Notes under the pieces: generated by a model
Databases searched by the model: none
The model's input: the letters and a program-made list of their open reading frames with translations, nothing else
Told to the model about the DNA's origin: nothing
Source of the DNA: Bacteroidia bacterium
Lineage (GTDB): Bacteria; Bacteroidota; Bacteroidia; B-17B0; Aurantibacillaceae
Length of the DNA stretch: 64,000 nt
Reading direction: 5' to 3'
Assembly: GCA_021740825.1 (NCBI GenBank)
Contig: JAIOZA010000002.1
Coordinates: 103,454-167,453 of the forward strand
Translations under genes and position numbers: made by a program
Shown: positions 28,679 through 37,795 of the stretch, one piece after another
Layout of the letters: the number at the start of each line of letters is the position of its first letter
Numbering within the stretch: position 1 is the stretch's first letter

Positions 28679-29737
28679 ATGAGCGGTCTTATCTCCCCGG
28701 TAATAGGAATATGTTTTTGTTTTTTCTTCAATATTTGTTTCTCGCAAAATGACACTACTAAATTAAAAACTCCCGAAGTTGACATTTATAAGTCGGCTTG
28801 TAAATTATTAGATTCTGCTAAATATGACGAGGCAATAACTTTACTAAAAAAAGCTATTAAAATAAAACCAGATTACACAGAGGCCTACAATAAAATGGCA
28901 TTTGCAAAAATTAAAAATTTGGATTTCAAAGGTGCAGAAAAAGATGTGCGAAAAGCAGAAAGTATAAAACCTGATAATTTTGATAGCAAAAAAATGATGG
29001 GTATAATTTACTACGAAACAAAAAAAATGAAAGAAGCGAAAGCAACACTTGATTCCGCTATTAAATTAAATTATACTGACCCCGAAATATATTATTATCA
29101 AGCTAAATTAATGTTTGACGGCAAAGCTAACCAACTTGCTTTAGATGCATGCACAAGAGCACTTGATCTCAATCCGAATTATCTAGAGGCTATTTTCTTA
29201 AAAGGTGAAATTAGATTTAACATGAAAGATTATGCTTATTGTATCAAAGAACTTTCTGATGTTATAAAAATGATGCCAGCAAACAATCCAAATTATGAGG
29301 CTTATAAAATAAGGGCTAAAGCCCGATTCGAGATAGGTGATTTTAAAGGTTCATTAACAGATTGGAATATTTACATAGAATCATTCCCTTTAGAAGAAGG
29401 AGCGCTTATTTTACGAGGTGCTTGTAAAATTGAAACAAATGATAATTCAGGAGCAATTGCTGACTTTGATGCTGCCATTAAAATAAATGCAAAAAATCCA
29501 GTAAGTTATAATTACAGAGGGGTTGCTAAAGGAGAAAACAAGCAATTTGTTGAAGCGTTAAAAGATTTAGACTATGCTATTAAATTAAAATTTGACTATG
29601 CAGGCGCTTATGTAAATAGAGCAGCCATAAAATTTGCGAGTAAAGATAAGAGAGGTGCGTGCGAAGACTTAAATAGAGCTGATAGTTTGGGCGACGAAAT
29701 GGCGATTAAATTAATACAAGCATATTGTAAGCAGTAA
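28679..29737 (+). CDS. exported TPR-repeat protein
   Basis: This 352-residue protein has a hydrophobic signal peptide ending ICFSQ (residues 1-23). From about 35 onward it has about eight tetratricopeptide repeats (for example AITLLKKAIKIKPDYTEAYN and AIADFDAAIKINAKNPVSYN). TPR solenoids mediate protein-protein contacts; the partner is unknown. It is likely periplasmic or surface associated. The gene is monocistronic, with a 100-bp spacer downstream. Confidence 0.85.
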   Translation: MSGLISPVIGICFCFFFNICFSQNDTTKLKTPEVDIYKSACKLLDSAKYDEAITLLKKAIKIKPDYTEAYNKMAFAKIKNLDFKGAEKDVRKAESIKPDNFDSKKMMGIIYYETKKMKEAKATLDSAIKLNYTDPEIYYYQAKLMFDGKANQLALDACTRALDLNPNYLEAIFLKGEIRFNMKDYAYCIKELSDVIKMMPANNPNYEAYKIRAKARFEIGDFKGSLTDWNIYIESFPLEEGALILRGACKIETNDNSGAIADFDAAIKINAKNPVSYNYRGVAKGENKQFVEALKDLDYAIKLKFDYAGAYVNRAAIKFASKDKRGACEDLNRADSLGDEMAIKLIQAYCKQ

Positions 29738-29837
29738 ATTACATTGTGTTTTTTTGTTGTTAGTTTTTTAATTAAATACAATATTAACTTCTACCTTTAT
29801 CATCAAACAACTTAAGTAAAACAAACAATATTTTTTT

Positions 29838-30248
29838 ATGAAAACTGCCGTTTTTAGAAAAGCAACCTTTAACTCAGCACATAGATTGAATAATCCGCTA
29901 TTTGATGATAAAAAAAATCAAGAAATTTTTGGACTTTGTAATAATCCCAATTATCATGGACACAATTATGATTTAATAGTAAAATTGGTTGGTGATGTTG
30001 ATCAAGATACTGGCTATTTGTTTGATTTAAAAGTACTAAATGATATTATTAAAGAAGAAATTATTGAACGGTTTGATCACAAAAATTTAAATTTAGACAC
30101 TTTAGAGTTTAAAAATTTAAATCCTACAGCCGAAAATATTGCAAGAATCATCTATGAATTATTGCGAAATAAAATTGAACATAAATATGATTTAGAAATC
30201 ACCTTGTATGAAACTCCACGCAATTTTGTCATTTATCCGGTTAAGTAG
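29838..30248 (+). CDS. 6-pyruvoyl-tetrahydropterin / 6-carboxytetrahydropterin synthase
   Basis: This 136-residue enzyme has the T-fold zinc site H15, H40 and H42 and a catalytic C34 (GLCNNPNYHGHNYDL). The spacing C-x5-HGH and the CNNPN sequence match the tetrahydrobiopterin-type PTPS as well as QueD-like enzymes, so the product may be a pterin or the queuosine precursor 6-carboxytetrahydropterin. Other conserved segments are FNSAHRL, DLKVLNDIIKEE and ERFDHKNLN. It is cytoplasmic. It overlaps the following gene by 1 bp. A queuosine-precursor transporter gene 0.8 kb away is on the opposite strand, so the QueD assignment is suggestive only. Confidence 0.85.
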   Translation: MKTAVFRKATFNSAHRLNNPLFDDKKNQEIFGLCNNPNYHGHNYDLIVKLVGDVDQDTGYLFDLKVLNDIIKEEIIERFDHKNLNLDTLEFKNLNPTAENIARIIYELLRNKIEHKYDLEITLYETPRNFVIYPVK

Positions 30249-31009
30249 TGTTTAAAAAAACTATATATCAACTCTTAAATGTATTTTTTTTATTAATCTT
30301 TACAGATTGTTCGCCTTCATCTGAAAAAATAAATGTTACAGCAAAAAAACAAGCAATAAACCTGCAGCAAGACAAAGAAAATAGAAAAATAAATGATACG
30401 TCTGCACTTGAGCATTTACTAATTCAACAAAACTTAATCAACATTAATTCACTCGATTCTAACATTAGAGTTGTACTTCACTATTCTACAGCAAATAATT
30501 TTTTAAACAAACCATTGTATGACGGATTAACTAATTGTTATTTACCATGCGAAGTAGCTTTAAAATTATGTAATGCACAATATTATTTAAAATCACAATT
30601 TTCAAATTATAACTTGGTTATTTTTGACGGAGTAAGACCTTTAAAAATTCAAAAACAAATGTGGAAAGAACTTAATATTCCGTTAAAACAAAAAGTCAAA
30701 TACCTTGCAAATCCAAACGAACTATCACTTCATAATTATGGGGCCGCTGTAGATGTTGGAATTATTGGCAATAATGACTTATTATTAGATATGGGAACTC
30801 CATTTGATTTTTTTGGTGAAATAAGTGAACCTAAAAAAGAAATTAAACATATAGAAAATGGGTTGTTATCAAAAGAGGCTCTAAGCAACCGGATTTTATT
30901 AAGAACTGTTATGACTAAAGCTGGATTTAGAATGATAACGTCCGAATGGTGGCATTTTAATTCAGACACCAAAGCGTCTGCTGCAGCTAAATATAAGTTA
31001 ATTGAGTAA
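30248..31009 (+). CDS. D-alanyl-D-alanine dipeptidase (M15D, VanX-like) lipoprotein
   Basis: This 253-residue protein uses a GTG start overlapping the preceding TAG by 1 bp; no suitable ATG exists nearby. The N-terminus is a lipoprotein-type signal (LLIFTDC). The zinc site is H162-x6-D169 (LHNYGAAVD) and H236, with catalytic E233 (EWWHF) and a conserved DGVRP. VanX-like enzymes cleave D-Ala-D-Ala; periplasmic versions probably recycle or remodel peptidoglycan peptides. It ends 1 bp from the convergent transporter gene. Confidence 0.85.
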   Translation: MFKKTIYQLLNVFFLLIFTDCSPSSEKINVTAKKQAINLQQDKENRKINDTSALEHLLIQQNLININSLDSNIRVVLHYSTANNFLNKPLYDGLTNCYLPCEVALKLCNAQYYLKSQFSNYNLVIFDGVRPLKIQKQMWKELNIPLKQKVKYLANPNELSLHNYGAAVDVGIIGNNDLLLDMGTPFDFFGEISEPKKEIKHIENGLLSKEALSNRILLRTVMTKAGFRMITSEWWHFNSDTKASAAAKYKLIE

Positions 31010-31010
31010 A

Positions 31011-31676
31011 TTAAATAGTAGCTGTTTCCTGATTTCTTAAATACTTTCCTATTAAATAATGTCCTAGGTAAATTAATGGTATTAAGGCTAAAGCAACCAA
31101 TAGTTTAAACGCATAGCCCCAACTCGCATTTACCAAAAATTCATTAAAAGGCCATTTTCCTGGCAAAACAAATGCTATAAATTGCACAACAAAGGTATCA
31201 ACCAATTGACTTACCATTGTGCTGCCCGTGGCCCTCAACCAAATGTATTTATTGCCAGTTACTTTTTTAAAAGCCCAAAATACATACACATCAATTAATT
31301 GAGAACACAAAAAAGCTATAATGCTTCCTACAATTATCCATTGCGATTGACCAAAAACAATTTTAAAAACACTATCTGAAACAGGCGAAAATGAAGTGGC
31401 CTCGATATTCAAAGCGATCGTTAATATAATAAAGGTAAATGAAATTAACCCAACTGTAATATAAGTAAGTTTTTTTACACCATCTCTTCCATAATACTCA
31501 TTAATTAAATCAGTCAATAAAAAAATAACCGGCCATAAAATTATACCGATGCTTTGGGTAAAAAGTCCAAAAAATTGAACCAATTTCCCTCCTATTAATT
31601 CAGCAACAATAGCATTAGTGATAAAAATACCAGCTAAAACCAAAAATACTATGTCCTTTTTGTTATTAAAATTCAT
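31011..31676 (-). CDS. yhhQ: queuosine precursor transporter (YhhQ/VUT family)
   Basis: This 221-residue integral membrane protein has about six hydrophobic segments. It carries family landmarks: ELIGGKLVQFFG, LTDLINEYYGRDGVK, and the pore-side segment RATGSTMVSQLVDTFVVQFIAF. YhhQ-family proteins import preQ0/preQ1 or related bases. Its neighbour on the other strand is a PTPS/QueD-like gene. A 224-bp spacer to the right contains no gene. Confidence 0.9.
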   Translation of the reverse strand: MNFNNKKDIVFLVLAGIFITNAIVAELIGGKLVQFFGLFTQSIGIILWPVIFLLTDLINEYYGRDGVKKLTYITVGLISFTFIILTIALNIEATSFSPVSDSVFKIVFGQSQWIIVGSIIAFLCSQLIDVYVFWAFKKVTGNKYIWLRATGSTMVSQLVDTFVVQFIAFVLPGKWPFNEFLVNASWGYAFKLLVALALIPLIYLGHYLIGKYLRNQETATI

Positions 31677-31874
31677 TTTTTACAAATAATTGCAAGATTA
31701 TAAAAAAATAATTTGTGTTTTTTCGCTATTCTAATTTATAATTTAAACTAAACAAAAAATTATAGTTCACTAATATAAAGATGTTTTTATTTATTTTAAG
31801 TTAATAGGAACAATAGTCTCTTAAAATCTACTGAAAATTAAAACTAAAGTTTTTTTTAAATTAATAATGTTTTA

Positions 31875-31882
31875 TATATTTG
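31875..31882 (+). promoter_or_regulatory. candidate -7 box for the siaB-siaC operon
   Basis: TATATTTG matches TAnnTTTG and lies 18 bp before the siaB start. No -33 TTTG is present; a T run lies there instead. Confidence 0.4.
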
Positions 31883-31900
31883 TTTAATATTTTATTCTAA

Positions 31901-32455
31901 ATGCAAGAAGCGTTCAAAATATATGACAAAATGGATAAGAATAATATTCTTTTATCCTTTAAAGGTGATATTACTTCTGAATTGCTTACATCTATTCTTC
32001 AAATAATGGAAAATAAGATGGAAAACATGCAAGAAGAGCCCAAAACAAAAAAGAAAGTATACAATGTTTTAGTTGAATGTTTGCAGAATTTATACCATCA
32101 TATGGATGATGCAACAGATTTAAATGGTGACAAAAATAGAAGTGCTATTTTTATGATTGCTAAAAACAATGGGATTTATGATATCATAACAGGAAATTAT
32201 ATATTAAACGAAAATATAGTTGGGCTAAAAACGCGACTAGATGAAGTCAATTCATTAAGTAAAGATAAGTTGAAGGAATATTATCGATCTGTATTAAATA
32301 ACGGAGAAATGTCTCTAAAAGGCGGTGGTGGATTGGGAATGATTGATATAGCAAGGAAAACTGGTGAAAAATTAGACTATGATTTTTTGGAAATTGACAA
32401 TAAAGTTTCTTTCTTTACACTAATTATAAAAGTTACACAAACACAATTAACATAA
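31901..32455 (+). CDS. siaB: SiaB-family protein kinase (DUF6272)
   Basis: This 184-residue protein looks like SiaB, a stand-alone GHKL-type kinase. The ATPase-like features are VLVECLQNLYHH (N-box-like E and N) and the glycine-rich LKGGGGLGMIDIARKTG. In Pseudomonas aeruginosa SiaB phosphorylates SiaC, and the SiaABCD module controls a diguanylate cyclase. Here the next gene, 12 bp downstream, is siaC, confirming the pair. No SiaA phosphatase or SiaD cyclase gene lies within the window. The protein is cytoplasmic with no receiver or sensor domain. Confidence 0.82.
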   Translation: MQEAFKIYDKMDKNNILLSFKGDITSELLTSILQIMENKMENMQEEPKTKKKVYNVLVECLQNLYHHMDDATDLNGDKNRSAIFMIAKNNGIYDIITGNYILNENIVGLKTRLDEVNSLSKDKLKEYYRSVLNNGEMSLKGGGGLGMIDIARKTGEKLDYDFLEIDNKVSFFTLIIKVTQTQLT

Positions 32456-32467
32456 AATAAGTATACT

Positions 32468-32848
32468 ATGGAAAAATACGCTATCGAGGGCACACCAAAA
32501 ACACCATCAATATCATTTGATATTCAAGGAGGGTTATTAGAAATTAAAGGACGATCAATTCCTGAAAATTCAATTGAGTTTTATAAACCGCTTGTTGATG
32601 CATTAGATAAATATTCTACTGCTTCTAAACCAGCTACAACTGTAAATATTCAATTAGAATATTTTAATACAAGTTCTTCTAAATGTATTTTAGATGTATT
32701 TAAAAAATTAGAATCAATTCATAAAGGTGGTAGTGCAGTTACTATTAACTGGCATTACGAAGAGGATGATGAAGATATGTTAGAAGCTGGGGAAGATTAC
32801 CAAGCAATAATTAATATTCCATTTAAAATGGTTCAAGTAAGCGAATAA
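32468..32848 (+). CDS. siaC: SiaC-family regulatory phosphoprotein (DUF1987)
   Basis: This 126-residue protein matches the SiaC/DUF1987 family. The conserved segment LEYFNTSSSKCILDVFK places threonine at residue 68, which coincides with the phosphorylated threonine described for P. aeruginosa SiaC. The N-terminus TPSISFDIQGGLLEIKGRSIPENS and the acidic insert EEDDEDMLEAGEDY are typical. In Pseudomonas, unphosphorylated SiaC stimulates a diguanylate cyclase. The target here is unknown. A terminator follows 22 bp after the stop. Confidence 0.87.
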   Translation: MEKYAIEGTPKTPSISFDIQGGLLEIKGRSIPENSIEFYKPLVDALDKYSTASKPATTVNIQLEYFNTSSSKCILDVFKKLESIHKGGSAVTINWHYEEDDEDMLEAGEDYQAIINIPFKMVQVSE

Positions 32849-32870
32849 TTTTTTTAAAAAAATGTTTATA

Positions 32871-32896
32871 AAACCCCGAAATTTCGGGGTTTTTTT
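32871..32896 (+). terminator. intrinsic terminator after siaC
   Basis: AAACCCCGAA and TTCGGGGTTT form a stem with a run of T residues after it; the loop is very short, so the inner A-T pairs are probably open. Confidence 0.85.
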
Positions 32897-32918
32897 ATTA
32901 AAATTATATAATTTTTCT

Positions 32919-32926
32919 TAAATTTG
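32919..32926 (+). promoter_or_regulatory. candidate -7 box for the aldolase gene
   Basis: TAAATTTG matches TAnnTTTG and lies 24 bp before the start codon. No -33 element is visible. Confidence 0.4.
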
Positions 32927-32950
32927 TAACTCAAAATTAAAGAACCATTT

Positions 32951-34003
32951 ATGTCTAAAATTACCGATTTATTAGGAGCTCAAGGTGATAGTTTGTTAAA
33001 TCATACTTGTAAAACAATATCTAAAGACAATATTGTGAATCCCAGTTCAAGTTTTATTGATCAAACTTTTGTTTATAGTAATAGAAATCCTCAAGTTTTA
33101 AGAAGTCTTGCTCAACTTTATGGCAACGGAAGATTAGCTAACACAGGATATATGAGTATTTTACCTGTAGATCAAGGTATTGAGCATAGTGCAGGCGCCT
33201 CATTTGCTCCTAACCCAATTTATTTTGATAGTGAAAATATTGTAAAACTTGCCGTTGAAGGTGGATGCAATGCCGTAGCCTCTACTTATGGAGTTTTAGC
33301 TTCAGTTGCAAGAAAATATGCACACAAAATTCCGTTTATTGTAAAGATAAATCATAACGAATTTATTTCTTATCCAAATAAATTTGATCAAATAATGTTT
33401 GGTACAGTTGAAGATGCATTCAATATGGGTGCAGTAGCAGTGGGTGCTACAATTTACTTTGGCTCACCTGAATCTGGGCGTCAAATTATTGAAGTTGCTA
33501 AAGCATTTGAACGCGCTCATCAATTGGGTATGGCAACTATTTTATGGTGCTATACACGCAATAATGCGTTTAAAAAAGACGGAATTGATTATCATACGGC
33601 TGCGGATTTATCATCTCAAGCAAATCACCTAGGAGTAACTATACAAGCCGATATTATAAAACAAAAAATGTCTGATAAAAACGGAGGGTATACTGCATTA
33701 AATTACGGTAAAACACATCCTAAAGTTTATTCTGAATTAACAACAGACCATCCAATTGATTTATGCCGTTACCAAGTAGCAAATTGTTATATGGGTAAAA
33801 TTGGTTTAATTAATAGTGGTGGCGAAAGTAAAGGAGCATCCGACTTAGCAGAAGCAGTTGCAACCGCCGTGATCAATAAACGTGGAGGAGGCCAGGGATT
33901 AATTTCTGGACGAAAAGCTTTTCAAAAACCAATGAAAGAAGGTGTTGAGTTGTTAAATACAATTCAAGATGTATACTTGGATAATACTATTACTTTAGCT
34001 TAA
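32951..34003 (+). CDS. class I fructose-bisphosphate aldolase (DhnA type)
   Basis: This 350-residue enzyme cleaves fructose-1,6-bisphosphate to the two triose phosphates via a Schiff base. It matches the archaeal/bacterial DhnA-type class I aldolase: [40 protein letters not shown] and [18 protein letters not shown], the last with the likely Schiff-base lysine. No zinc-binding class II pattern is seen. It acts in glycolysis/gluconeogenesis. The gene has its own candidate promoter and a 72-bp spacer before accD. Confidence 0.93.
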   Translation: MSKITDLLGAQGDSLLNHTCKTISKDNIVNPSSSFIDQTFVYSNRNPQVLRSLAQLYGNGRLANTGYMSILPVDQGIEHSAGASFAPNPIYFDSENIVKLAVEGGCNAVASTYGVLASVARKYAHKIPFIVKINHNEFISYPNKFDQIMFGTVEDAFNMGAVAVGATIYFGSPESGRQIIEVAKAFERAHQLGMATILWCYTRNNAFKKDGIDYHTAADLSSQANHLGVTIQADIIKQKMSDKNGGYTALNYGKTHPKVYSELTTDHPIDLCRYQVANCYMGKIGLINSGGESKGASDLAEAVATAVINKRGGGQGLISGRKAFQKPMKEGVELLNTIQDVYLDNTITLA

Positions 34004-34075
34004 TAAATAATATTGAGTTTTTAGTGTTAAGTGATTAATATTAAGGACTAAAACCTAATAACTAAAAATTAATAA

Positions 34076-34921
34076 ATGGGTTGGTTTAAAAGATTAAAAG
34101 AAGGCATTACAACTACTACGACCGAGAAAAGAGAAACTCCAGAAGGATTATGGTATAAATGCTATGCTTGTAAAAAAATACATACTGCACAAGAACATAA
34201 AGCAAATCAATTTGTGTGCTTACAGTGCGGCTATCATGAAAAATTAGGGAGTGCAGAATATTTTGAAATCATTTTTGATGATAATCAGTTTACTGAACTG
34301 CATGAAAATTTAGTAAGTGGTGATCCTCTAAACTTTAGTGATACAAAGAAATATACTGATAGATTAACAGATACAATTAAAAAAACCGGTTTAAAAGATG
34401 CACTTAGAAGCGGGTACGGAAAGGTAAATGGAAATGATTTGGTTATTTGTTGCATGGATTTTAGCTTTATTGGGGGTTCCATGGGAAGCGTTGTAGGAGA
34501 AAAAATATCTCGTGCTATTGATTTTTGCCTTCAAACTAAAACACCTTTATTAATTATTTCAAAATCAGGTGGTGCACGAATGATGGAAGCTGCATTTTCA
34601 TTAATGCAAATGGCTAAAACAGCAGCAAAATTATCCTTATTAGATAAAGCTGGAATTCCTTATATTTCGTTATGCACCGACCCTACAACTGGCGGTGTTA
34701 CAGCAAGTTATGCTATGTTAGGTGATCTAAATATTTCTGAGCCAGGAGCTCTAATCGGTTTTGCTGGACCGCGGGTTGTAAAAGAAACTATTGGTAAGGA
34801 TTTACCAAAAGGATTTCAAACTGCAGAGTTTGTTTTAGAACATGGATTTTTGGATAAAATTATTCCTAGAACAGAGTTAAAAAGTAAATTATCTGCATTA
34901 CTTCAAATGTTTAAAAACTAA
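34076..34921 (+). CDS. accD: acetyl-CoA carboxylase carboxyltransferase beta subunit
   Basis: AccD is the zinc-containing beta subunit of the carboxyltransferase that makes malonyl-CoA for fatty-acid synthesis. This 281-residue protein has the N-terminal zinc ribbon C29/C32/C48/C51 and the carboxyltransferase core ([68 protein letters not shown]). The length is normal. The partner accA is not in the window. The gene is convergent with argS, with a 36-bp spacer lacking a strong hairpin. Confidence 0.97.
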   Translation: MGWFKRLKEGITTTTTEKRETPEGLWYKCYACKKIHTAQEHKANQFVCLQCGYHEKLGSAEYFEIIFDDNQFTELHENLVSGDPLNFSDTKKYTDRLTDTIKKTGLKDALRSGYGKVNGNDLVICCMDFSFIGGSMGSVVGEKISRAIDFCLQTKTPLLIISKSGGARMMEAAFSLMQMAKTAAKLSLLDKAGIPYISLCTDPTTGGVTASYAMLGDLNISEPGALIGFAGPRVVKETIGKDLPKGFQTAEFVLEHGFLDKIIPRTELKSKLSALLQMFKN

Positions 34922-34957
34922 TTTAATTACTGTATAAATATTTAACTTCAGTATAAA

Positions 34958-36745
34958 CTACATTCTTTCAGGAACATTAACTCCTAAGCAAAGCATCCCG
35001 TTTTTAATAATGTTAGCAGTTGTTTCAATCAATTTAATTCTAAACTGTTTTATCTCTTTATTTTCTTCTTTTAAAACAGAGCATTCATTGTAAAACTGAT
35101 TAAATAATTTTGCTAATTCATATGTGTAATTAGCAACAACTGCAGGATTATAAGTGTTTGCAGCTTCTTCTAATATTTTAGCGAAATCGTATTGTATTTT
35201 TATCAGTTCTTTTTCTTTTTCGTGTAACGTAATGTTATCTGAAATAGTTATATCCGTAGTGTTATTATAATCTCTTAAAATTGATTTAATACGTGCATGA
35301 GCATATTGAATAAAAGGTCCTGTATTGCCATGTAAATCAATACTTTCTTTAGGATCGAAAAGCATTTTCTTTTTTGGATCAACTTTTAAAATAAAATATT
35401 TTAAAGCGCCCATTCCAATGGTGTTATATAATTGTTCTTTCTCTTCTTCTGTAAAGTTGGTTACTTTACCGGATTCTTCTGTTGTTTCTTTAGCGGTAGC
35501 TATCATGCCGTCCATTAAATCATCAGCATCAACTACAGTTCCTTCGCGACTTTTCATTTTTCCTTCAGGTAATTCAACCATACCATAACTTAAATGATAA
35601 CACTCTTTAGCCCAAGCATAACCTAGTTTTTCAAGTATTTTAAATAATACTTTAAAGTGATAATCTTGCTCATTACCAACGGTATAAATCATTTGACTAA
35701 TAGTTGGAAACTCTTTAAAACGTTCAATTGCTGTACCCATATCTTGGGTAATATAAACAGAAGTTCCATCGCTACGTAGCACAACCTTTTCATCTAAGCC
35801 GTCTTTTGTTAAATCAATGCAAATACTTCCGTTATCTTTTTTATAAAAAACACCTTTTGCTAAGCCATCCTGTACTACTTCTTTACCTAATAAATACGTG
35901 TTACTTTCGTAATATATTTTATCAAAATCAACTCCTAGTTTGTTGTAGGAAATTGCAAAACCATCATATACCCAGCCATTCATCATTTTCCAAAGGTCAA
36001 TGATTTCTTTATCACTAGATTCCCATTTTAAAAGCATTTCCTGAGTTTGCAACATGATAGGTGCTTTCTTTTCAGCGTCATCTTTAGAAGTTCCTGCTTC
36101 TATTAATGTTTGAACTTGCTTTTTATATTCTTTATCAAAAATCACATAGTATTTTCCTACTAAATGATCGCCTTTCATTCCGCTTGATTGAGGTGTTTCT
36201 CCGTTTCCAAATAATTGCCAAGCTAACATACTTTTGCAAATATGAATCCCACGGTCATTTACTAGGTTTACTTTAATAACATCGTGGCCCTGTGTTTTAT
36301 TAATTGTTGCCACGGAGTAACCTAATAAATTATTACGAACATGGCCTAAATGCAAAGGTTTATTGGTATTTGGCGACGAATATTCTAGCATAATTTGCTT
36401 ACCACTACTTTTTGCCGGTTTAATACCATAGTTTTCTTGGTGACTAATAGTTTTAAACTCAGACAACCAAAAATTATTAGATAAAGTAAAATTTAAAAAG
36501 CCTTTTACTACATTGAATTTAGTAATAGAAGTATTGTTTTTTAATAATTGCTCACCAATTAATTCTCCTGTTTTTTCGGGCGAAGTTTTAGAAGCTTTTA
36601 TATATGGAAATGTTACCAAAGTATAATCTCCTTCAAATTCTTTTTTTGTTTTTTGAAGAATAATTTCGTTTACTGAAGATGTTAAACAAAATAATTCGTT
36701 TATAATGGACGATATGCTTTCGGATAAAAAATGCTCTATATTCAT
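34958..36745 (-). CDS. argS: Arginyl-tRNA synthetase
   Basis: This class I synthetase charges tRNA-Arg. The HIGH-type motif is PNTNKPLHLGHVRNN, the KMSKS-type region is the ArgS-specific EGKMKSREGTVV, and the C-terminal DALR anticodon-binding domain starts at GNTGPFIQYAHARIKSI. The frame extends 5 codons upstream to 36760, but the ATG at 36745 (MNIEHFLSE) is preferred; a candidate -7 box lies only 4 nt before it. The resulting protein has 595 residues, normal for the family. Confidence 0.96.
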   Translation of the reverse strand: MNIEHFLSESISSIINELFCLTSSVNEIILQKTKKEFEGDYTLVTFPYIKASKTSPEKTGELIGEQLLKNNTSITKFNVVKGFLNFTLSNNFWLSEFKTISHQENYGIKPAKSSGKQIMLEYSSPNTNKPLHLGHVRNNLLGYSVATINKTQGHDVIKVNLVNDRGIHICKSMLAWQLFGNGETPQSSGMKGDHLVGKYYVIFDKEYKKQVQTLIEAGTSKDDAEKKAPIMLQTQEMLLKWESSDKEIIDLWKMMNGWVYDGFAISYNKLGVDFDKIYYESNTYLLGKEVVQDGLAKGVFYKKDNGSICIDLTKDGLDEKVVLRSDGTSVYITQDMGTAIERFKEFPTISQMIYTVGNEQDYHFKVLFKILEKLGYAWAKECYHLSYGMVELPEGKMKSREGTVVDADDLMDGMIATAKETTEESGKVTNFTEEEKEQLYNTIGMGALKYFILKVDPKKKMLFDPKESIDLHGNTGPFIQYAHARIKSILRDYNNTTDITISDNITLHEKEKELIKIQYDFAKILEEAANTYNPAVVANYTYELAKLFNQFYNECSVLKEENKEIKQFRIKLIETTANIIKNGMLCLGVNVPERM

Positions 36746-36749
36746 AGGG

Positions 36750-36757
36750 CAAAAGTA
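36750..36757 (-). promoter_or_regulatory. candidate -7 box for argS
   Basis: The minus strand reads TACTTTTG, ending 4 nt before the preferred ATG at 36745. If used, the mRNA would be leaderless or nearly so. It also rules against the upstream start at 36760. Confidence 0.4.
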
Positions 36758-36844
36758 CACAAATTTTGGTTTATGAATTAACTATATTGATATCTACAGT
36801 TAGTGTAAATTTAGTATATTCGCTATTGTTATTTTAGATACTTT

Positions 36845-37792
36845 ATGAGGAAAATTTTAGTAACCGGAGGAGCAGGCAATGTTGGCGGTGCATTAGTTGA
36901 AAAATTAGTTCAGGATAAAAATAATTTTGTTGTGGTTGTAGATAATTTATCTACTGGATTTTTATCAAAATTACCTTCTGCAGAATACGAAAACTGGAAA
37001 TTCATAAAAGCAGATGTTAATAATTATCGTGAAATTTCATCAATCATGTTAGCATATAATTTTCATTATGTGTTTCATTTTGCTGCAGTTGTTGGAGTTA
37101 TTAGAACTCAAGAAAATCCGGTTAGTGTTTTAAATGATATTTCTGGCATTAAACATGTGTTAAATTTATCAAAAAACTCAACTGTTAAACATGTGTTTTT
37201 TTCCTCTTCATCAGAGGTTTATGGAGAGCCGGTAGAATTGCCACAGCATGAACACCGCACCCCATTAAATTCTCGTGTGCCATATGCAGTAGTTAAAAAT
37301 GTTGGTGAAAGTTTCTTGAAAAGTTACCAACAAGAGTATGGGTTGCCATATACTATCTTTCGATTTTTTAATACTTATGGTCCAAATCAAAGTACCGATT
37401 TTGTAGTGTCTCGTTTTTTAGCATTGGCGCTCAAAAATCAAGATATTACTATTTATGGTGATGGTTCTCAAACGAGAACTTTCACATATATTGATGATAA
37501 TGTAGATACTATTTGTACTATAATGAACAAAAAATTGTTAGAGAATGATGTCATCAATATTGGTAGCGATAAGCTAATGACAATTTTAGAACTGGCAAAT
37601 TTAGTAGTTTCATTAACTAACAGTGCATCAAAAATTATTCATATACCTGCACTTAAAGATGGTGATATGACTCGCCGTCAGCCAGATAATACAAAAATGA
37701 AAGAAATATTATCAAGGGATTTAATTAGTGTAGAGGAAGGAATAAAAAGAATGATGTATGATGAAAAGTACTTGAAATCAATCGGTTTGTAA
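36845..37792 (+). CDS. NAD-dependent nucleotide-sugar epimerase/dehydratase
   Basis: This 315-residue extended SDR enzyme has the Rossmann motif GGAGNVGG (8-15) and catalytic S-YxxxK residues (SSSSEVYGEP and PYAVVKN). Additional landmarks are FRFFNTYGPNQ and GDGSQTRTFTYIDDNV, typical of UDP-glucose 4-epimerase/dTDP-glucose dehydratase relatives; the exact sugar is not determined. It is 3 bp upstream of asnB and starts a run that includes a glycosyltransferase, so a surface polysaccharide role is likely. Confidence 0.88.
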   Translation: MRKILVTGGAGNVGGALVEKLVQDKNNFVVVVDNLSTGFLSKLPSAEYENWKFIKADVNNYREISSIMLAYNFHYVFHFAAVVGVIRTQENPVSVLNDISGIKHVLNLSKNSTVKHVFFSSSSEVYGEPVELPQHEHRTPLNSRVPYAVVKNVGESFLKSYQQEYGLPYTIFRFFNTYGPNQSTDFVVSRFLALALKNQDITIYGDGSQTRTFTYIDDNVDTICTIMNKKLLENDVINIGSDKLMTILELANLVVSLTNSASKIIHIPALKDGDMTRRQPDNTKMKEILSRDLISVEEGIKRMMYDEKYLKSIGL

Positions 37793-37795
37793 ATT

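Noticed and set aside
31901..32455. SiaB as a two-component histidine kinase
   Set aside because: There is no phosphorylatable histidine domain, sensor or neighbouring response regulator; the partner is SiaC.
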